Origin: Gigantopelta aegis | Taxonomy: Eukaryota; Mollusca; Gastropoda; Neomphalida; Peltospiridae | Assembly: GCF_016097555.1 (NCBI RefSeq) | Contig: NC_054703.1 | Coordinates: forward strand, 4,973,471-5,037,470 | Direction of reading: 5' to 3' | DNA length: 64,000 nt | Part shown: positions 34,433-45,963 of the stretch, one piece after another | Layout of the letters: the number at the start of each line of letters is the position of its first letter | Position numbering within the stretch: the stretch's first letter is position 1 | The notes under the pieces: generated by a model | The model's input: only the letters and a program-made list of their open reading frames with translations | What the model was told of the DNA's origin: nothing | Databases searched by the model: none | Program-made: the position numbers and the translations under genes

Positions 34433-35168
34433 GTAATTGTGATGTCCATGCAATACTGGTTATATTCATCAATAATTACATCTCCGTTACATTCATTACA
34501 TCGTAACGTTATCCCATTGGTCCAGGCCACTTGATTCACCAAGGTATTTGTCATGTCTCATGAATACTAGTTATATTTATCTTCGCTTGGAACGTCCATT
34601 ACTCATCACATCACGTTTATTGGTCCAGTTGTCTTGATTCACCAAGGTATAATTGATGTCCATGCATACAATAATTTAAAATACTTACATCTCCGTTACA
34701 TTCATTACATCATTATTATCCCATTGGTCCAGTTTAATTCACCAAATTGTGTGTCCATGAATACAAGTTATATTTATCAATACTTACATCTCCGTTACAT
34801 TCATTACATCGTAACGTTATCCCATTGGTCCAGGCCACTTGATTCACCAAGGTAATTGTGATGTCCATGCAATACTGGTTATATTTATCAATACTTACAT
34901 CTCCGTTACATTCATTACATCATAACGTTATCCCATTGGTCCAGGCCACTTGATTCACCAAGGTAATTGTGATGTCCATGCAATACTGGTTATATTCATC
35001 AATACTTACATCTCCGTTACATTCATTACATCATAACGTTATCCCATTGGTCCAGGCCACTTGATTCACCAAGGTATTTGTGATGTCCATGCAATACTAG
35101 TTATATTCATCAATACTTACATCTCCGTTACATTCATTACAACATAACGTTATCCCATTGGTCCAGGC
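34416..35168 (+). repeat. 111-bp tandem array carrying exon 3 end and splice donor, about 7 units
   Basis: Units start with GCCACTTGATTCACCAAGGT and contain ACATCTCCGTTACATTCATT and CGTTATCCCATTGGTCCAGG. The first unit starts inside exon 3; most later ones keep the exon tail and a GT donor (CCAAG|GTAATT or close to it). Some are shortened or mutated (CACCAAATTGTG near 34740). Confidence 0.92.
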
Positions 35169-36125
35169 GTAGCAACGGGAGTTTGGTCATTTCTCGATGA
35201 AGGCAATAAATTACTTCGCTTAGAACGTCACATCTGATCACATCAGTTTATTAGGGCAAGTTGTCTTATTGAAGATTGTAATTTATCCAACAAATATAAT
35301 TCAAAATAAAGTATGAAGTTTTATTATTACTATTATCAAGTTTAATTATAAGTGTGTCGCCAATTCACACAGTTTACAGATGAATTTTTGCTTTCATACC
35401 CGATGAACGTAAACGAAATAACAGACAATCCATTATAGTATAATTATTATTACTATATGTATGTTGTTATTATTATCACCATCATTAATATCATTACATT
35501 ATTATTATTATTACCATTATTATTATTGTTATTATTTTTATTATATGAAGTAGAATAATAATATAGGTATAATATCCCCAAGAGTTCATGCACTTGCCTA
35601 TTAATGGGAAATGGTTTCAGTGCAATCGATTTACTTTGAAAATCAACCAACAAATGGTTATAGTCAATCAATTATTTAGGTTTGTCTATGATTACATATT
35701 GTTTAATATAAGTGCAAAACGGCCGTCGTATATAGATATTCCTCTGTATAAAACGGTGTTTATATCTAGTTATTTTACAATATTAATGCCGTTTGATTTA
35801 GGGAGTTTTTTTATTATGCTAGTTTCAGATTATCAACCGTAACGACGCTGTTGGCCAACTCGCCAATCTATCGACTTCTATGAATGTCCAGTTGCTAGTC
35901 TGAGAATTATTTTAACAGGATTCTCTTTGTATACAACGAGTTGATCAGTTGTAAATCAGGAGTCGGAGAAACTACCACTTAGCAATTGAGATGGCGAAGT
36001 CAGTCGTGACAGTTGGTATAGTATGAGTTCAACCAAAGTGTTCCAATGTCAAAGTCAATGTCAAAAACAAGTCATAATTGAAACTAGATCGGTTTATGGG
36101 ATTACTCGGTTTGAAGGTTTGTCCC
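35169..36125. other. Intron 3, AT-rich with ATT repeats
   Basis: ATT/ATC-type runs at about 35440-35545. A segment at 35825-35885 (CGACG, GGCCAACTCGCCAATCTA) is similar to 36255-36310. No exon seen. Confidence 0.5.
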
Positions 36126-36129
36126 ATGC

Positions 36130-36245
36130 TACTAACCAAGAAAAATACCGCGGGTTTCCTGTCTAAGACTATACGTTAAAATTGCCAGTTGTTTCACATC
36201 CAGTAGCCGGTGATTACTATGTCAATGTGCTCTAGTGATGTCGAC
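36130..36245 (+). mobile_element. SINE fragment (tail type 2)
   Basis: GCGGGTTTCCTGTCTAAGAC, then CAATGTGCTCTAGTGATGTC. Head and most of core missing. Confidence 0.75.
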
Positions 36246-36675
36246 ATACTAGGTTCACACTACCAACGGTCACGACGGATTGGCCAATTCGCCAATCTAA
36301 CTTCTACAACTATTGATGTGTTAGTCTGAACACTTACAACTCGGTGCTTGACGCGTACATCTCCTAAGACCGATTAAGTGTTAATCAGAGCGCACCTGTC
36401 GCAAGTCGGAATTTGAGAGAAATTACAACACAGAACTGTCGAGTTGGGCAACATCGTCGTGACATTTGATATTCTGACACTAGCACTAAACAAAATCAAT
36501 GGTTTGTTTTTCACAATTAGAGCCATTATTCTGATTATCCATTTCCGTTCATCGAACTGTTTTTGCGATGCATTTGTGATACAACAAACGGCTACGTGAC
36601 TGAGGGACCCAAATTTCACAATCTCCCAACAGAAATAACAAATAAACAAACCAGTTCAATATATATATATATATA

Positions 36676-38207
36676 TACTGAACAAAAAAAGAAACTTCCG
36701 ATTTGTACATATAGTATTTGTTGTGTTAAAGAATTCATTGTGTAATGAAATTATAGAGGTAGTATTAGCCTTGAGCTGTATTATCAGGATTCATGAATTT
36801 TATTGATTATTTTAGTACTGTTAATCGTCGACAACGTGAAATTCAATTTGCACATGCATGCATGGTTCGACATGCCCCGTGTCGTATTCGGTCAATTTGT
36901 TTTACTTGTCTTACTGACATTGATGTCAAGTGAACGAAAACGCTTCAAAATTTGTAAAAAAAATAACGTTTTTTACATAGTAGCATTTTTAGTATGCCAA
37001 GAATACCCAATAATTTACGCGAACGGGCGATTGCCATGGTTGATGCTGGCATGTCGACAGAAGACGTTGCAAGGATGTTGGGAGTTCTAGTCGAGCGATA
37101 CGAAATCTTCGCGTAAGATTTCGAACGACAGGAAGCACCAACGACTTGCCACCTCGTGGACGTCCGCTTGTTACAACACGTGGTCAAGACCGCTATATCA
37201 TGAACACGCATTTGCGCAATCGATTCCAAACTGCCACTGCTACTGCTGCTAACACACCTGGGCTTCACAATAACCGAATCAGTGGACAAACTGTTCGTAA
37301 TAGTCTGCGGGAGAACGGTTTACATGCACGACGTCCTTACGTCGGATGCGTTTTAACGCAACGTCATCGTCTAAATCGTCTTAATTGGGCACGTGTACAC
37401 ACTCGTTGGATACGGCGACGCTGGAATACCGTTCTTTTTTTCGGATGAATCCCGATTTTCTTTACAACGTGGTGATGGCAGGGTGCGCGTCTACCGTTGG
37501 AGAAATGAACGCTATGCTGACGTGTTCTTGAACGAGATCGTTTCGGGGGTGGGGGTTCTGTCATGGTTTGGGCAGCCATTGCCCATGGTTATCGTTCACC
37601 ACTAGTCGTCATTGATGACAATTTAAATGCTCAACGTTACCACGATGACATTCTCGCTCATCGCGTCATTCCTCTGTTCCATAACAACGCCAACATCTCG
37701 ATTTTTCAGCATGCCACCTCTCATACAGCTAGAGACACTAAATTTTCTTAGGACAAATAACACTGATTTCATTGATGACTGGTCCACTAAAAGTCCTGAT
37801 CTCAACCCCATCGAACATGCCTGGGATAGTCTGGACAGATGATTGAGGCGTCGTCCCAACCCAACCGCTAACGTCAACGAACTTCGTCAAGCGCTCATTC
37901 AGGAATAGAACAATATTCCACAGGCAGAAATCAACACTTTAGTCAATTCTATGCGCCTGCGATGCACTGCAGTGGTCAATTCAAGAGGTGGTCATACCAG
38001 TTATTAAGTGGGTGTTTTTATTTTTAACCCCTACAACACTTGGTCAAAATTTCTCCCAGTTTCTGTTAACCTATGGCCATGATTTGTACACCAAACGATG
38101 CATCATGGAACACTCTTTAAACGCATATATAACAATTATTCCCCCGGTTTGTTTTCATCAAGTTATGTACAAGCAAAGTTAGTGGAAGTTTCTTATTTTG
38201 TTCAGTA
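36676..38207 (+). mobile_element. Tc1-like transposon, degraded, with terminal inverted repeats
   Basis: The ends are TACTGAACAAAAAAAGAAAC and the inverted TACTGAACAAAATAAGAAAC, each next to TA. Length 1532 bp. The uninterrupted target is present at 38545-38575 and 41905-41935 (CCAGTTCAATGTATATA...TTTCACC), so insertion at TA is directly visible. Confidence 0.92.
36994..38007 (+). pseudogene. Tc1-type transposase remnant
   Basis: A start like other Tc1 transposases, MPRIPNNLRERAIAMVDAG, carries the first helix-turn-helix. Later frames give GRPLVTTRGQDRYI, HNNRISGQTVRNSL, FFSDESRFSL, a degraded catalytic centre (IFQHATSHTARD instead of the usual HDNARPH) and KSPDLNPIEHAWDSLDR. The C-terminus ends GGHTSY. 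Several frameshifts and at least two stops interrupt it, and the second catalytic aspartate is gone. It is not functional. Confidence 0.9.
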
Positions 38208-38755
38208 TATATTTCACCAAAACTACAAACCTCTCTAAGCTTAGATTTTATAGAAATCTAGTTATGATAGTTCGGAAAGTATAGTTAGATATAGTGATAT
38301 TCAAACACTGGTAAATGCTGAATACAGTTCAGTTTATCACACTAAACATTAGACCACAGTCTTTTCAAACGCCATATAATATATAATCGTCACGCATTTA
38401 ACAATAGTATACAGAGGTTTCTCAACTACACCGTTACTGTTCATCGAACTGTTTATGTGATGTATTTGTGATACTACAAACGGCTACGTGACTGAGGGCC
38501 CCCAATTTCACAATCTCCCAACAGAAATAACAACAAATAAACAAACCAGTTCAATGTATATAGTTTCACCAAAACTACAAACTTCTCTAAGCTTATATTT
38601 TATAGAAATTTAGTTATGATAGTTCGGAAATTATAGTTAGATATAGTCATATTCAAACACTGGTAAATGCTCAATACAGTTCAGTTTATCACACTAAACT
38701 CCAGACAACAGTATTTTCAAACGTCATATACTTGAACTCCTCAGTTCACACCAGA

Positions 38756-39022
38756 CACCACAGAGTATTTTCAAACTCCAGATACTTGAAATCCACAAGT
38801 CACGGTCGTAGTCAACAACAGGATCGCGGTCTCCAAACAAGGTCGATCAGTCCCTGTAACCATCACCACGGTAAACACCACTTTGGCGTTCCACCATCAA
38901 TACGACCATCCATCTCATTGACTCAAACGGCGACAAATGCTGCTGGCAACCCTCAGAACCATAGAACCAAAAATACCCCACCTCCCCCATACCCCCCCAA
39001 AACCCCCACATATGCCTCTGAG
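38756..39022 (+). repeat. Intron 3 segment, pair of 42110-42137 + 43833-44030
   Basis: Contains GACACCACAGAGTATTTTCA, GAAATCCACAAGTCACGGTC and CATCTCATTGACTCAAACGG in the same order as copy C. Here the block is not interrupted, so it gives the empty site for the 1.7-kb insertion at 42138. Confidence 0.85.
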
Positions 39023-39280
39023 AAGTAACACATCGGTTGATCCATTAAAATGATTGGGGTCTATCTCGTTGCAACTAGTGCACAACAAATGGTTATAGGC
39101 CGTGGTATGTGCTTTCCTGTCTGTGCGAAAGTGCATTCAAGAGATCCCTTGCTGCTGATGGAAAGATCTAGCGGGTTTCCTGATGACTACAAATCAAAAT
39201 TACAAAATGTTTGACATCCCATATCCAATGATTAATGAATCAATGTGCTCTAGTGGTGTTAAACAAACTTTAAGTTCATC
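39023..39280 (+). mobile_element. SINE (head type C truncated, tail type 2), copy B
   Basis: Core and tail as at 44540-44845. It ends CAATGTGCTCTAGTGGTGTT AAACAAAC, ten bases or so before the exon 4 acceptor tract. Head mostly absent. Confidence 0.85.
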
Positions 39281-39292
39281 TTTCTGTTCCAG

Positions 39293-39500
39293 ATTCTATT
39301 TCAACCTAATGCACGATGATAACAGAATTTTAGCCTTACATGTGGACGTGCGCTTCAACGTTGGTGGTGACATAAACACTGTGGTTATCAACTCCTTCAC
39401 TGGATATTGGGGCAGACATGACTCTTACCAGCCATCCTTTCCATTCGCCCCAGATCAGCAATTTAACCTGACTATCCTAGTGACGGATAATGGATTTGAA
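39293..39500 (+). CDS. Lectin gene exon 4: galectin domain core
   Basis: 208 nt with a good acceptor (TTTCTGTTCCAG) and donor (GTAAGT at 39501). It enters in phase 2 and leaves in phase 0. It encodes the sugar-binding face of the galectin fold: ILALHVDVRFN, INTVVINSFTGYWGRHDS, then PSFPFAPDQQFNLTILVTDN and GFE. In galectins the binding residues are H-x-N-x-R, N, and W-G-x-E-x-R. Here H and R of the first motif, the N of INS and the W are kept. The first N is D, E is H and the last R is S. A fold match is clear; classical beta-galactoside binding may be changed or lost. Followed by exon 5 candidates from 45964. Confidence 0.85.
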
Positions 39501-40085
39501 GTAAGTAGGAAAAAGAAAACAAAAAACGATGCGATGTTTGTATAATTGTGTAGGCCCTATCTGTTGTAACTTAATCCAAATATGTTACAGGTTTGTAGAT
39601 TTACCAAACGTAGTGTCCATTGTCACAGGTTGAACCTGGGATCTGCGACATGGACAGTACACAAACTAGCAGCAGGGCTCGAACTTAATTGTTGATCACC
39701 GATTGCAATTTTGAGGTTCCTTACGTACATAATTTAACAAGTGAGTTTTGCCGGAAATAAATATGAATAAAGGGTTATTTTGCTGTATGTAGTTATATTC
39801 CAAATGTGCAAAATTGCAAGAGAATATAAAACTCAACGAACGTTTTCTTGTCTTTTTTTTTACCAATAACGCTTACACCGCTCCAGGGTCCCCCTCTAAA
39901 TTTATGTAATGCTTCTGTTAAACCACTCCCATCCACTACACGGCGACGTGATTTCAACATTATTATTGTTGTTATTATTATTATTATTATTATTATTTAT
40001 TTATTTATTTTTATTATTATTATTTTATTATAATTTTTCTTACTATTACTTTTTGGGGGTGGAGGGAGCGGTGTTTTTTTTAGCT
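39501..40085 (+). other. Intron 4 start with ATT repeat
   Basis: Includes a fragment of the TTAA-type dispersed repeat (GTTACAGGTTTGTAGATTTA near 39584) and an ATT/TTA run at about 39958-40035. No gene. Confidence 0.6.
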
Positions 40086-40089
40086 ATAA

Positions 40090-41455
40090 AAGTACAAGAG
40101 TAACGTGCGTGCACGCACACAAATGGCAAGCTTACCTTTCCCCTGCACATTCAACTGGTGTAAGTTATAATTAAGCCAACATTTGGACAAGAGTAACGTT
40201 CGTGCACACACACACACATGGAAGACTGAACTTGCCCCTGCACATAGAGCTGGATTCAACTGGGGTAAGTTATAATTATGCCAACATTTGGGCAAGAATA
40301 ACGTTCGTGCACACACACAAACAGAAGACTGAGCTTGCCCCTGCACATAGAGCTTGATTCAACTGGGGTAAGTTATAATTAAGCCAACCTTTGGACGAGA
40401 GTAACGTTCGTGCACACACACAAACGGAAGACTGAACTTGCCCCTGCACATAGAGCTGGATTCAACTGGGGTAAGTTATAATTATGCCAACCTTTGGACG
40501 AGAGTAACGTTCGTGCACACACACACACACGGAAGACTGAACTTGCTCCTGCACATAGAGCTGGATTCAAATGGGGTAAGTTATAATTATGCCAACCTTT
40601 GGACGAGAGTAACGTTCGTGCACACACACACACACACACAGAAAACTGAACTTGCCCCTGCACATAGAGCTGGATTCAACTGGGGTAAGTTATAATTAAG
40701 CCAACCTTGGACGAGAGTAACGTTCGTGCACACACACACACACAGAAAACTGAACTTGCCCCTGCACATAGAGCTGGATTCAACTGGGGTAAGTTATAAT
40801 TAAGCCAACCTTTGGACGAGAGTAACGTTCGTGCACACACACACACACAGAAAACTGAACTTGCCCCTGCACATAGAGCTGGATTCAACTGGGGTAAGTT
40901 ATAATTAAGCCAACCTTTGGACGAGAGTAACGTTCGTGCACACACACACACACAGAAAACTGAACTTGCCCCTGCACATAGAGCTGGATTCAACTGGGGT
41001 AAGTTATAATTAAGCCAACCTTTGGACGAGAGTAACGTTCGTGCACACACACACACACAGAAAACTGAACTTGCCCCTGCACATAGAGCTGGATTCAACT
41101 GGGGTAAGTTATAATTATGCCAACCTTTGGACGTGAGTAACGTTCGTGCACACACACACAAACGGAAGACTGAACTTGCTCCTGCACATAGAGCTGGATT
41201 CAAATGGGGTAAGTTATAATTATGCCAACCTTTGGACGAGAGTAACGTTCGTGCACACACACACACACACAGAAAACTGAACTTGCCCCTGCACATAGAG
41301 CTGGATTCAACTGGGGTAAGTTATAATTAAGCCAACCTTTGGACGAGAGTAACGTTCGTGCACACACACACACAGAGAAAACTGAACTTGCCCCTGCACA
41401 TAGAGCTGGATTCAACTGGGGTAAGTTATAATTAAGCCAACCTTTGGACGACAAC
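40090..41455 (+). repeat. About 104-bp tandem repeat with CA runs, about 13 units
   Basis: Each unit has a CA run of varying length, ACTGAACTTGCCCCTGCACA, TAGAGCTGGATTCAACTGGG, GTAAGTTATAATTA and CCAACCTTTGGACGAGAGTA. Every unit contains a strong donor-like GGGGTAAGT. A single unit is found at 1-114. All ORFs in it are artefacts. Confidence 0.95.
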
Positions 41456-42137
41456 ACATGCTACATTACACTCTTTTGTACACTATATATTAAACCGAAT
41501 GGCCACTGCGAATCAATCAAATTAATAGGCCACACTGGCGAAGCACAGACGAGAAACGCCATTGTGCCATTATTCTTACGGAACGCATAATTAATAACTA
41601 CAATTTGGTAAAAGTACTAACGGTTTAGCTTGTTTCGCAGATCGGTACGGTTAGTGACTTAAATATGGTGACATTATAAGAAGTGTTATTTTTTATTATT
41701 TTTTATTATATATGAAACACGAACTGTGTTAAATATAGCATGCATTTTAATTGTAAAGATTTGGAAGCAAATTGCTAGGACATCACAAACTGCACTGGCA
41801 GTGGTAACCAATCACTATCCGTAACAGTAACGGTGTAGTTGAAAAATACAGCTCAAGTTGAAAAACAACCTCCGAACAGAAATAACAACAAATAAACAAA
41901 CCAGTTCAATGTATATATTTCACCAAAACTACAAACTTCTCTAAGCTTAGATTTTATAGAAATTTAGTTATGGTAGTTCAAAAAATATAGTTAGATATAA
42001 TCATATTCAAACACTGGTAAATGCTGAATACAGTTCAGTTTATCACACTAAACTTTAGACCACAGTCTTTTCAAACGTCGTATACTTGAACTCCTCAGTT
42101 CACACCAGACACCACAGAGTATTTTCAAACTCCAGAT
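41456..42137 (+). repeat. Duplicated lectin block, copy C, left part
   Basis: Pairs with 115-500 of copy A and then with the 360-bp block at 38440-38755. It holds the uninterrupted site of the 36676 Tc1 element. Non-coding. Confidence 0.8.
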
Positions 42138-43832
42138 CAGGGGTTGAATTTTTTTGTTCCACTATCCCAAAGGAATAGTGAATTTCAAAAAACACTATTC
42201 CGTCTAGAAATGTATTATCCTAATTATTAATGTACCACTAGTTTTCCTGACTGTGCTACGTCGCCCTGTACAACATTGAGTAACGAACAATTGTTTATAT
42301 GCCAGTCTATGTGTGAAGGAACATGCTGTTATCTTTTCGCCTGTGGCTATGTCCATTGTGTTGGGGGCTAGCGCAGCTTGGTTACGTAATACCTCCGCGC
42401 GACCGTGCATCCTAATATACACCCAGACCAGGTGTGGAGGCCATGTGGAGAGTGGTTACGTAATACCCCCGCGCGAAGGTGGTAGTCCTGCGTCCCAATA
42501 TGCACTTAGACCAGGTGGGCACAGTGGTTACGTAATACCTCCGCGCGACCATGGTATTTCTAGCGAACTGGCGACGGTCGGACTGGCCATCTAAGAAAAT
42601 ATACCATCTTGGTCGCTGTGGAAATATACTCATCATAAGATTCTGTCCCGCGTACTGTCTCCAACTAGTCTGAGATTTTGAATAAATAGATAGGATTTTA
42701 GATATATCGCGGAGAAACATTGGAAGTGTCCAGGGGAACGGACGTGGTCCAACTGAACGAAATATATTAGTTCAGACCGGACATGGTAAATATATATTTC
42801 TGCTCTGTTGTGTAACCTTGATGTGATTGATGTGACCTTAAATATTTTAATACTGTATTATACCAATATTCTTTAGACAGTGTTTCCGGTAATCTGACGA
42901 AGTAAATTGTAGGCTTCACTGTTCTAATATTTTTATACAAGTATTTGGTAAGATAAAGCTTAGCCGATCATCCTAGAGGACCTAGGTAAACTGTAGGTTA
43001 TTGTCTTTATTGTGATATGTACCAGTATTAATTCTGTATTACAAGGTTACTGAATGAGTATTTAAGGGTTAATTAAAAATTAACCAGTTAGGAATAGAGT
43101 TATAATTCCTTTATTAATTAAGTTCCCCTGGCAGCGTTTCTCAATTATCACACGTGTGTGTGTTGTATCACGGTGAAGTGATTAGAATATTGTGTAAATT
43201 AGACACCTAGTGATTAACTAATTAAGTGATTAGCTCAGGGTTGTTATTATATTGGTGTTGTTAATTAATTAACTACTGCGGCAAGTACATTTGTTAGCGT
43301 TAGAGTTAATACAGATTCCAAAGTGTATTGTGTTTTGTTGTGTTTTATAGTGAACTAAACGTGCTACATATATATATATTTATATCAGATCTTATCGCTG
43401 ATTACTCCTAGAGCCGGGCCACTCGGACAGTAGCCTGCCCGATACAGAGAGATCTAATAGATATACAGTTCGGAGAGATATTTGGATAATCGTGTTTTAT
43501 TCAGTTACGGGTATTATAGGATTCCCGTGATACTATGCATTACTGCGTACTAGCTGGAATTACAAATGAACTCACGCCAAACATTAGTCTCGATAAAAAA
43601 GACGTTTATTTTGTACCGGTAAGTGCATGAGAAAGGTCTTAGTAGCATGAGGATTTGTTTTGCAGAAAAATGTAGCTGAAGAAAAAGCGTAAGCGGAATA
43701 GTCGCAGGCGATTTACGGTATTCCGTGCTTTATTTTCACTTTCGTGACGGAATATTGGAAGAATTGTTTTACTATTCCGTTTCGAAATTTACTATTTGCG
43801 GAATAGCGGAATAGCGTAAAATTCGACCCCTG
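42138..43832. mobile_element. 1.7-kb non-autonomous DNA transposon
   Basis: The ends read CAGGGGTTGAATTTTTTT and, inverted, CAGGGGTCGAATTTTACG. Flanks CAGAT and CAGAC resemble a short target duplication. Subterminal copies of GGAATAG/CTATTCC occur in both orientations near each end, as in elements whose transposase binds repeated sites. Inside are three copies of an 85-90 bp segment around GGTTACGTAATACCTCCGCG (42378, 42450, 42524). No transposase ORF. The uninterrupted site is at 38760-38790. Confidence 0.85.
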
Positions 43833-44539
43833 CAGACACTTGAAATCCACAAGTCACGGTCGTAGTCATCAACATGATCGCGGTCTCCAAACAAGGTCGA
43901 TCAGTCCTTGTAACCATCACCAAGGTTAACACCACTTTGGCGTTCCACCATCAATACGACCATTCATCTCATTGACTCAAACGGCGACACAAATGCTGCT
44001 GGTAACCCTCAGAACCATAGAACCAAAAAAACAAAAACGACCTGATAAATAAAACAAGTTAACAATTGAAGATTTACATTTGATACGATCATCCACAATG
44101 ACATACTGGTTTCCGCATATAAATAGTACATTTCCAGTAACAATGACTACATCCATTGGTTGCATATTTACAACACATCGCATTTCATAACAATGCCAGA
44201 TTACCAATAAGCTGCACTATAACTGGTATACAAATATGAAAAGGGACCATATAAGCACTGCGAGTAAATACAGAATATACACAATTATCTACACCCCATT
44301 CACATTTATACAAGATAACATATTGACAATAAAATATGGTTGTGACAATACCCAACCGCTCGAAAAACCCCACACATACCTCTGAGAAGTAACGATTATA
44401 GAAACGAACTCTAGTGTATTTTTTAAACACCATTTCCTCGTTTCAAACATCACAGACTCTTGTTTCACTCTGATGTAACTTAATCGAAATGACTTACAGG
44501 TTTGTAGATTCACCAAACATAGTATCCATTACTCAGAAC
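43833..44539 (+). repeat. Duplicated lectin block, copy C, middle part
   Basis: The first 200 bases pair with 38785-38960; later sequence includes a piece of the TTAA-type repeat (ACAGGTTTGTAGATTCACCA near 44498). Non-coding. Confidence 0.7.
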
Positions 44540-44845
44540 TTTCTGTGGCGGGACTTGGCTCAGTCGGTTGAACGCTGGCCTACGTTGCGTGCGTCTCAGG
44601 ATCGAACCACATCGGTCGATCCATTACAATGATTGGGGTCTGTCTCGTTCCAACCAGTGCATAAGAAATGGTTATAGGCCGTGGTATGTGCTATCCTGTC
44701 TGTGCGAAAGTGCATATACGAGATCCCTTGCTGCTAATGGAAACATATAGCGGGTTTTGTGATGACTACAAATCAAAATTACAAAATGTTTGACATCCCC
44801 TATTCGATGATTAATTAATCAATGTGTTCTAGTGGTTTTATACAA
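44540..44845 (+). mobile_element. SINE (head type C, tail type 2), copy C
   Basis: The best copy of this SINE: a complete tRNA-like head (GGCGGGACTTGGCTCAGTCG for box A, AGGATCGAACCAC for box B), the core, and a tail ending CAATGTGTTCTAGTGGTTTT. It sits just upstream of the spare galectin exon. Confidence 0.88.
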
Positions 44846-44871
44846 ACTTTAAGTTTAACTTTCTGTTCCAG

Positions 44872-45094
44872 TTTCGGCATCAACCTAATGCACGATAATA
44901 ACAGAATTATAGCCTTACAAGTGGACGTGCGCTTCAACGGTGGTGGTGACATAAACACCGTGGTTATCAACTCCTTCACTGGATATTGGGGCAGACATGA
45001 CTCTCATCAGCCATCCTTTCCATTCGCCCCAGATCGACAATTTAACCTGACTATCCTAGTGACGGATTATGGATTTGAAGGCGCGTTGAATTAA
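44872..45094 (+). CDS. Spare galectin exon 4', possible alternative last exon
   Basis: 208 nt paralogous to exon 4, with an intact acceptor (TTTCTGTTCCAG) and an open frame. It has ALQVDVRFN and SFTGYWGRHDSHQ. The donor is lost: GAAGGCGCG replaces GAAGTAAGT, so translation would run four codons (GALN) to TAA at 45092-45094, followed by a run of A. It enters in phase 2, so it can follow exon 3 but not exon 4 (which ends in phase 0). If used, it is mutually exclusive with exon 4 and yields a shorter galectin domain. The binding histidine is Q here. It may equally be an unused duplicate. Confidence 0.5.
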
Positions 45095-45963
45095 AAAAAA
45101 AAAAAAAAAAAATCTGATAAATTTTTCGGAAGAGTATGTCTCGACCCCAACCCACTACAAACTTCTCTCGCCTCAGTGTAGCCTCCCCCACCCTCCGCTG
45201 AAATCCGTGAAGATGCACCTGCAGTGGTACTCTCTACGGTAACTCAGTACAAAAAAAACAACAAAAGAAACATCAAATACAAAATAAAAATGTAACCCCT
45301 GCCGCGCCCCCGCACCCCCCCCCCCGAAAAAAAGACATCCCCCCCCCCCCCCCAAAAAAAAATAATAAAAAAACCCGACAAAAGAAAACAAAAATCAAAA
45401 TAAGATAAAAAAAACAATCGTGAGTTCATGTTCTGAATGTTTGTTATTTTATTTCAGCGTATTCCCCGTTATATTGTTAAGAAATGATATATTCTTAATT
45501 ATTTGTCATGTATATAGCCGGCCCTCATTTTCCAAGTCTCTGTACACAGGAATCGTTTATATAAAATTCAAGGGTATATTATACGGTTGTGTTATATATA
45601 GCTTCATCATTACTCGGATCTGCCGTACGTTTTATGACATATCACAAAAGAGTTTCAAATTTAAAAAACAAAAAAAGCGTTATCTCTGCTTGCTATGGAA
45701 TTCCCTCGATAGTGGTTTATTTAAAACGTTTTGGATTATACAATAGCGAGGTTTTGTATTCCAAATGAATCCAATTTCCATTTATAATCCATATTTAGAC
45801 AAATAAGGCCCACTAAACTCCTTGGCTGAATGGATTTAATACAGTTTTTTTAAAGTTTGATTGGGGATTGAGATGTATTTATGCTTTGCTATAAATGTTG
45901 TGTAGGCTAATACTGAATGCAATAAACATAATAATAAATATGTGTATAATATGTTTAATGTTT
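45095..45963 (+). repeat. Duplicated lectin block, copy C, right part
   Basis: Pairs with 959-2043 of copy A. It contains only one unit of the 27-bp repeat (about 45224-45250), and poly-C/poly-A runs at 45310-45365. Non-coding. Confidence 0.8.

Larger units (their letters stand above)
36500..38755 (+). repeat. Direct duplication of a 360-bp block, first copy split by Tc1
   Basis: 36545-36675 plus 38208-38390 form one copy; 38440-38750 is the second, and a third is at 41870-42137. All share CGGCTACGTGACTGAGGG, AACAAACCAGTTCAAT, TTCACCAAAACTACAAAC and TACAGTTCAGTTTATCACAC. Non-coding. Confidence 0.9.

Noticed and set aside
40080..41457. Repeated ORFs on both strands (ALCAGASSVF type)
   Set aside because: 104-bp tandem repeat with CA runs; frames change with CA length and no gene signal is present.
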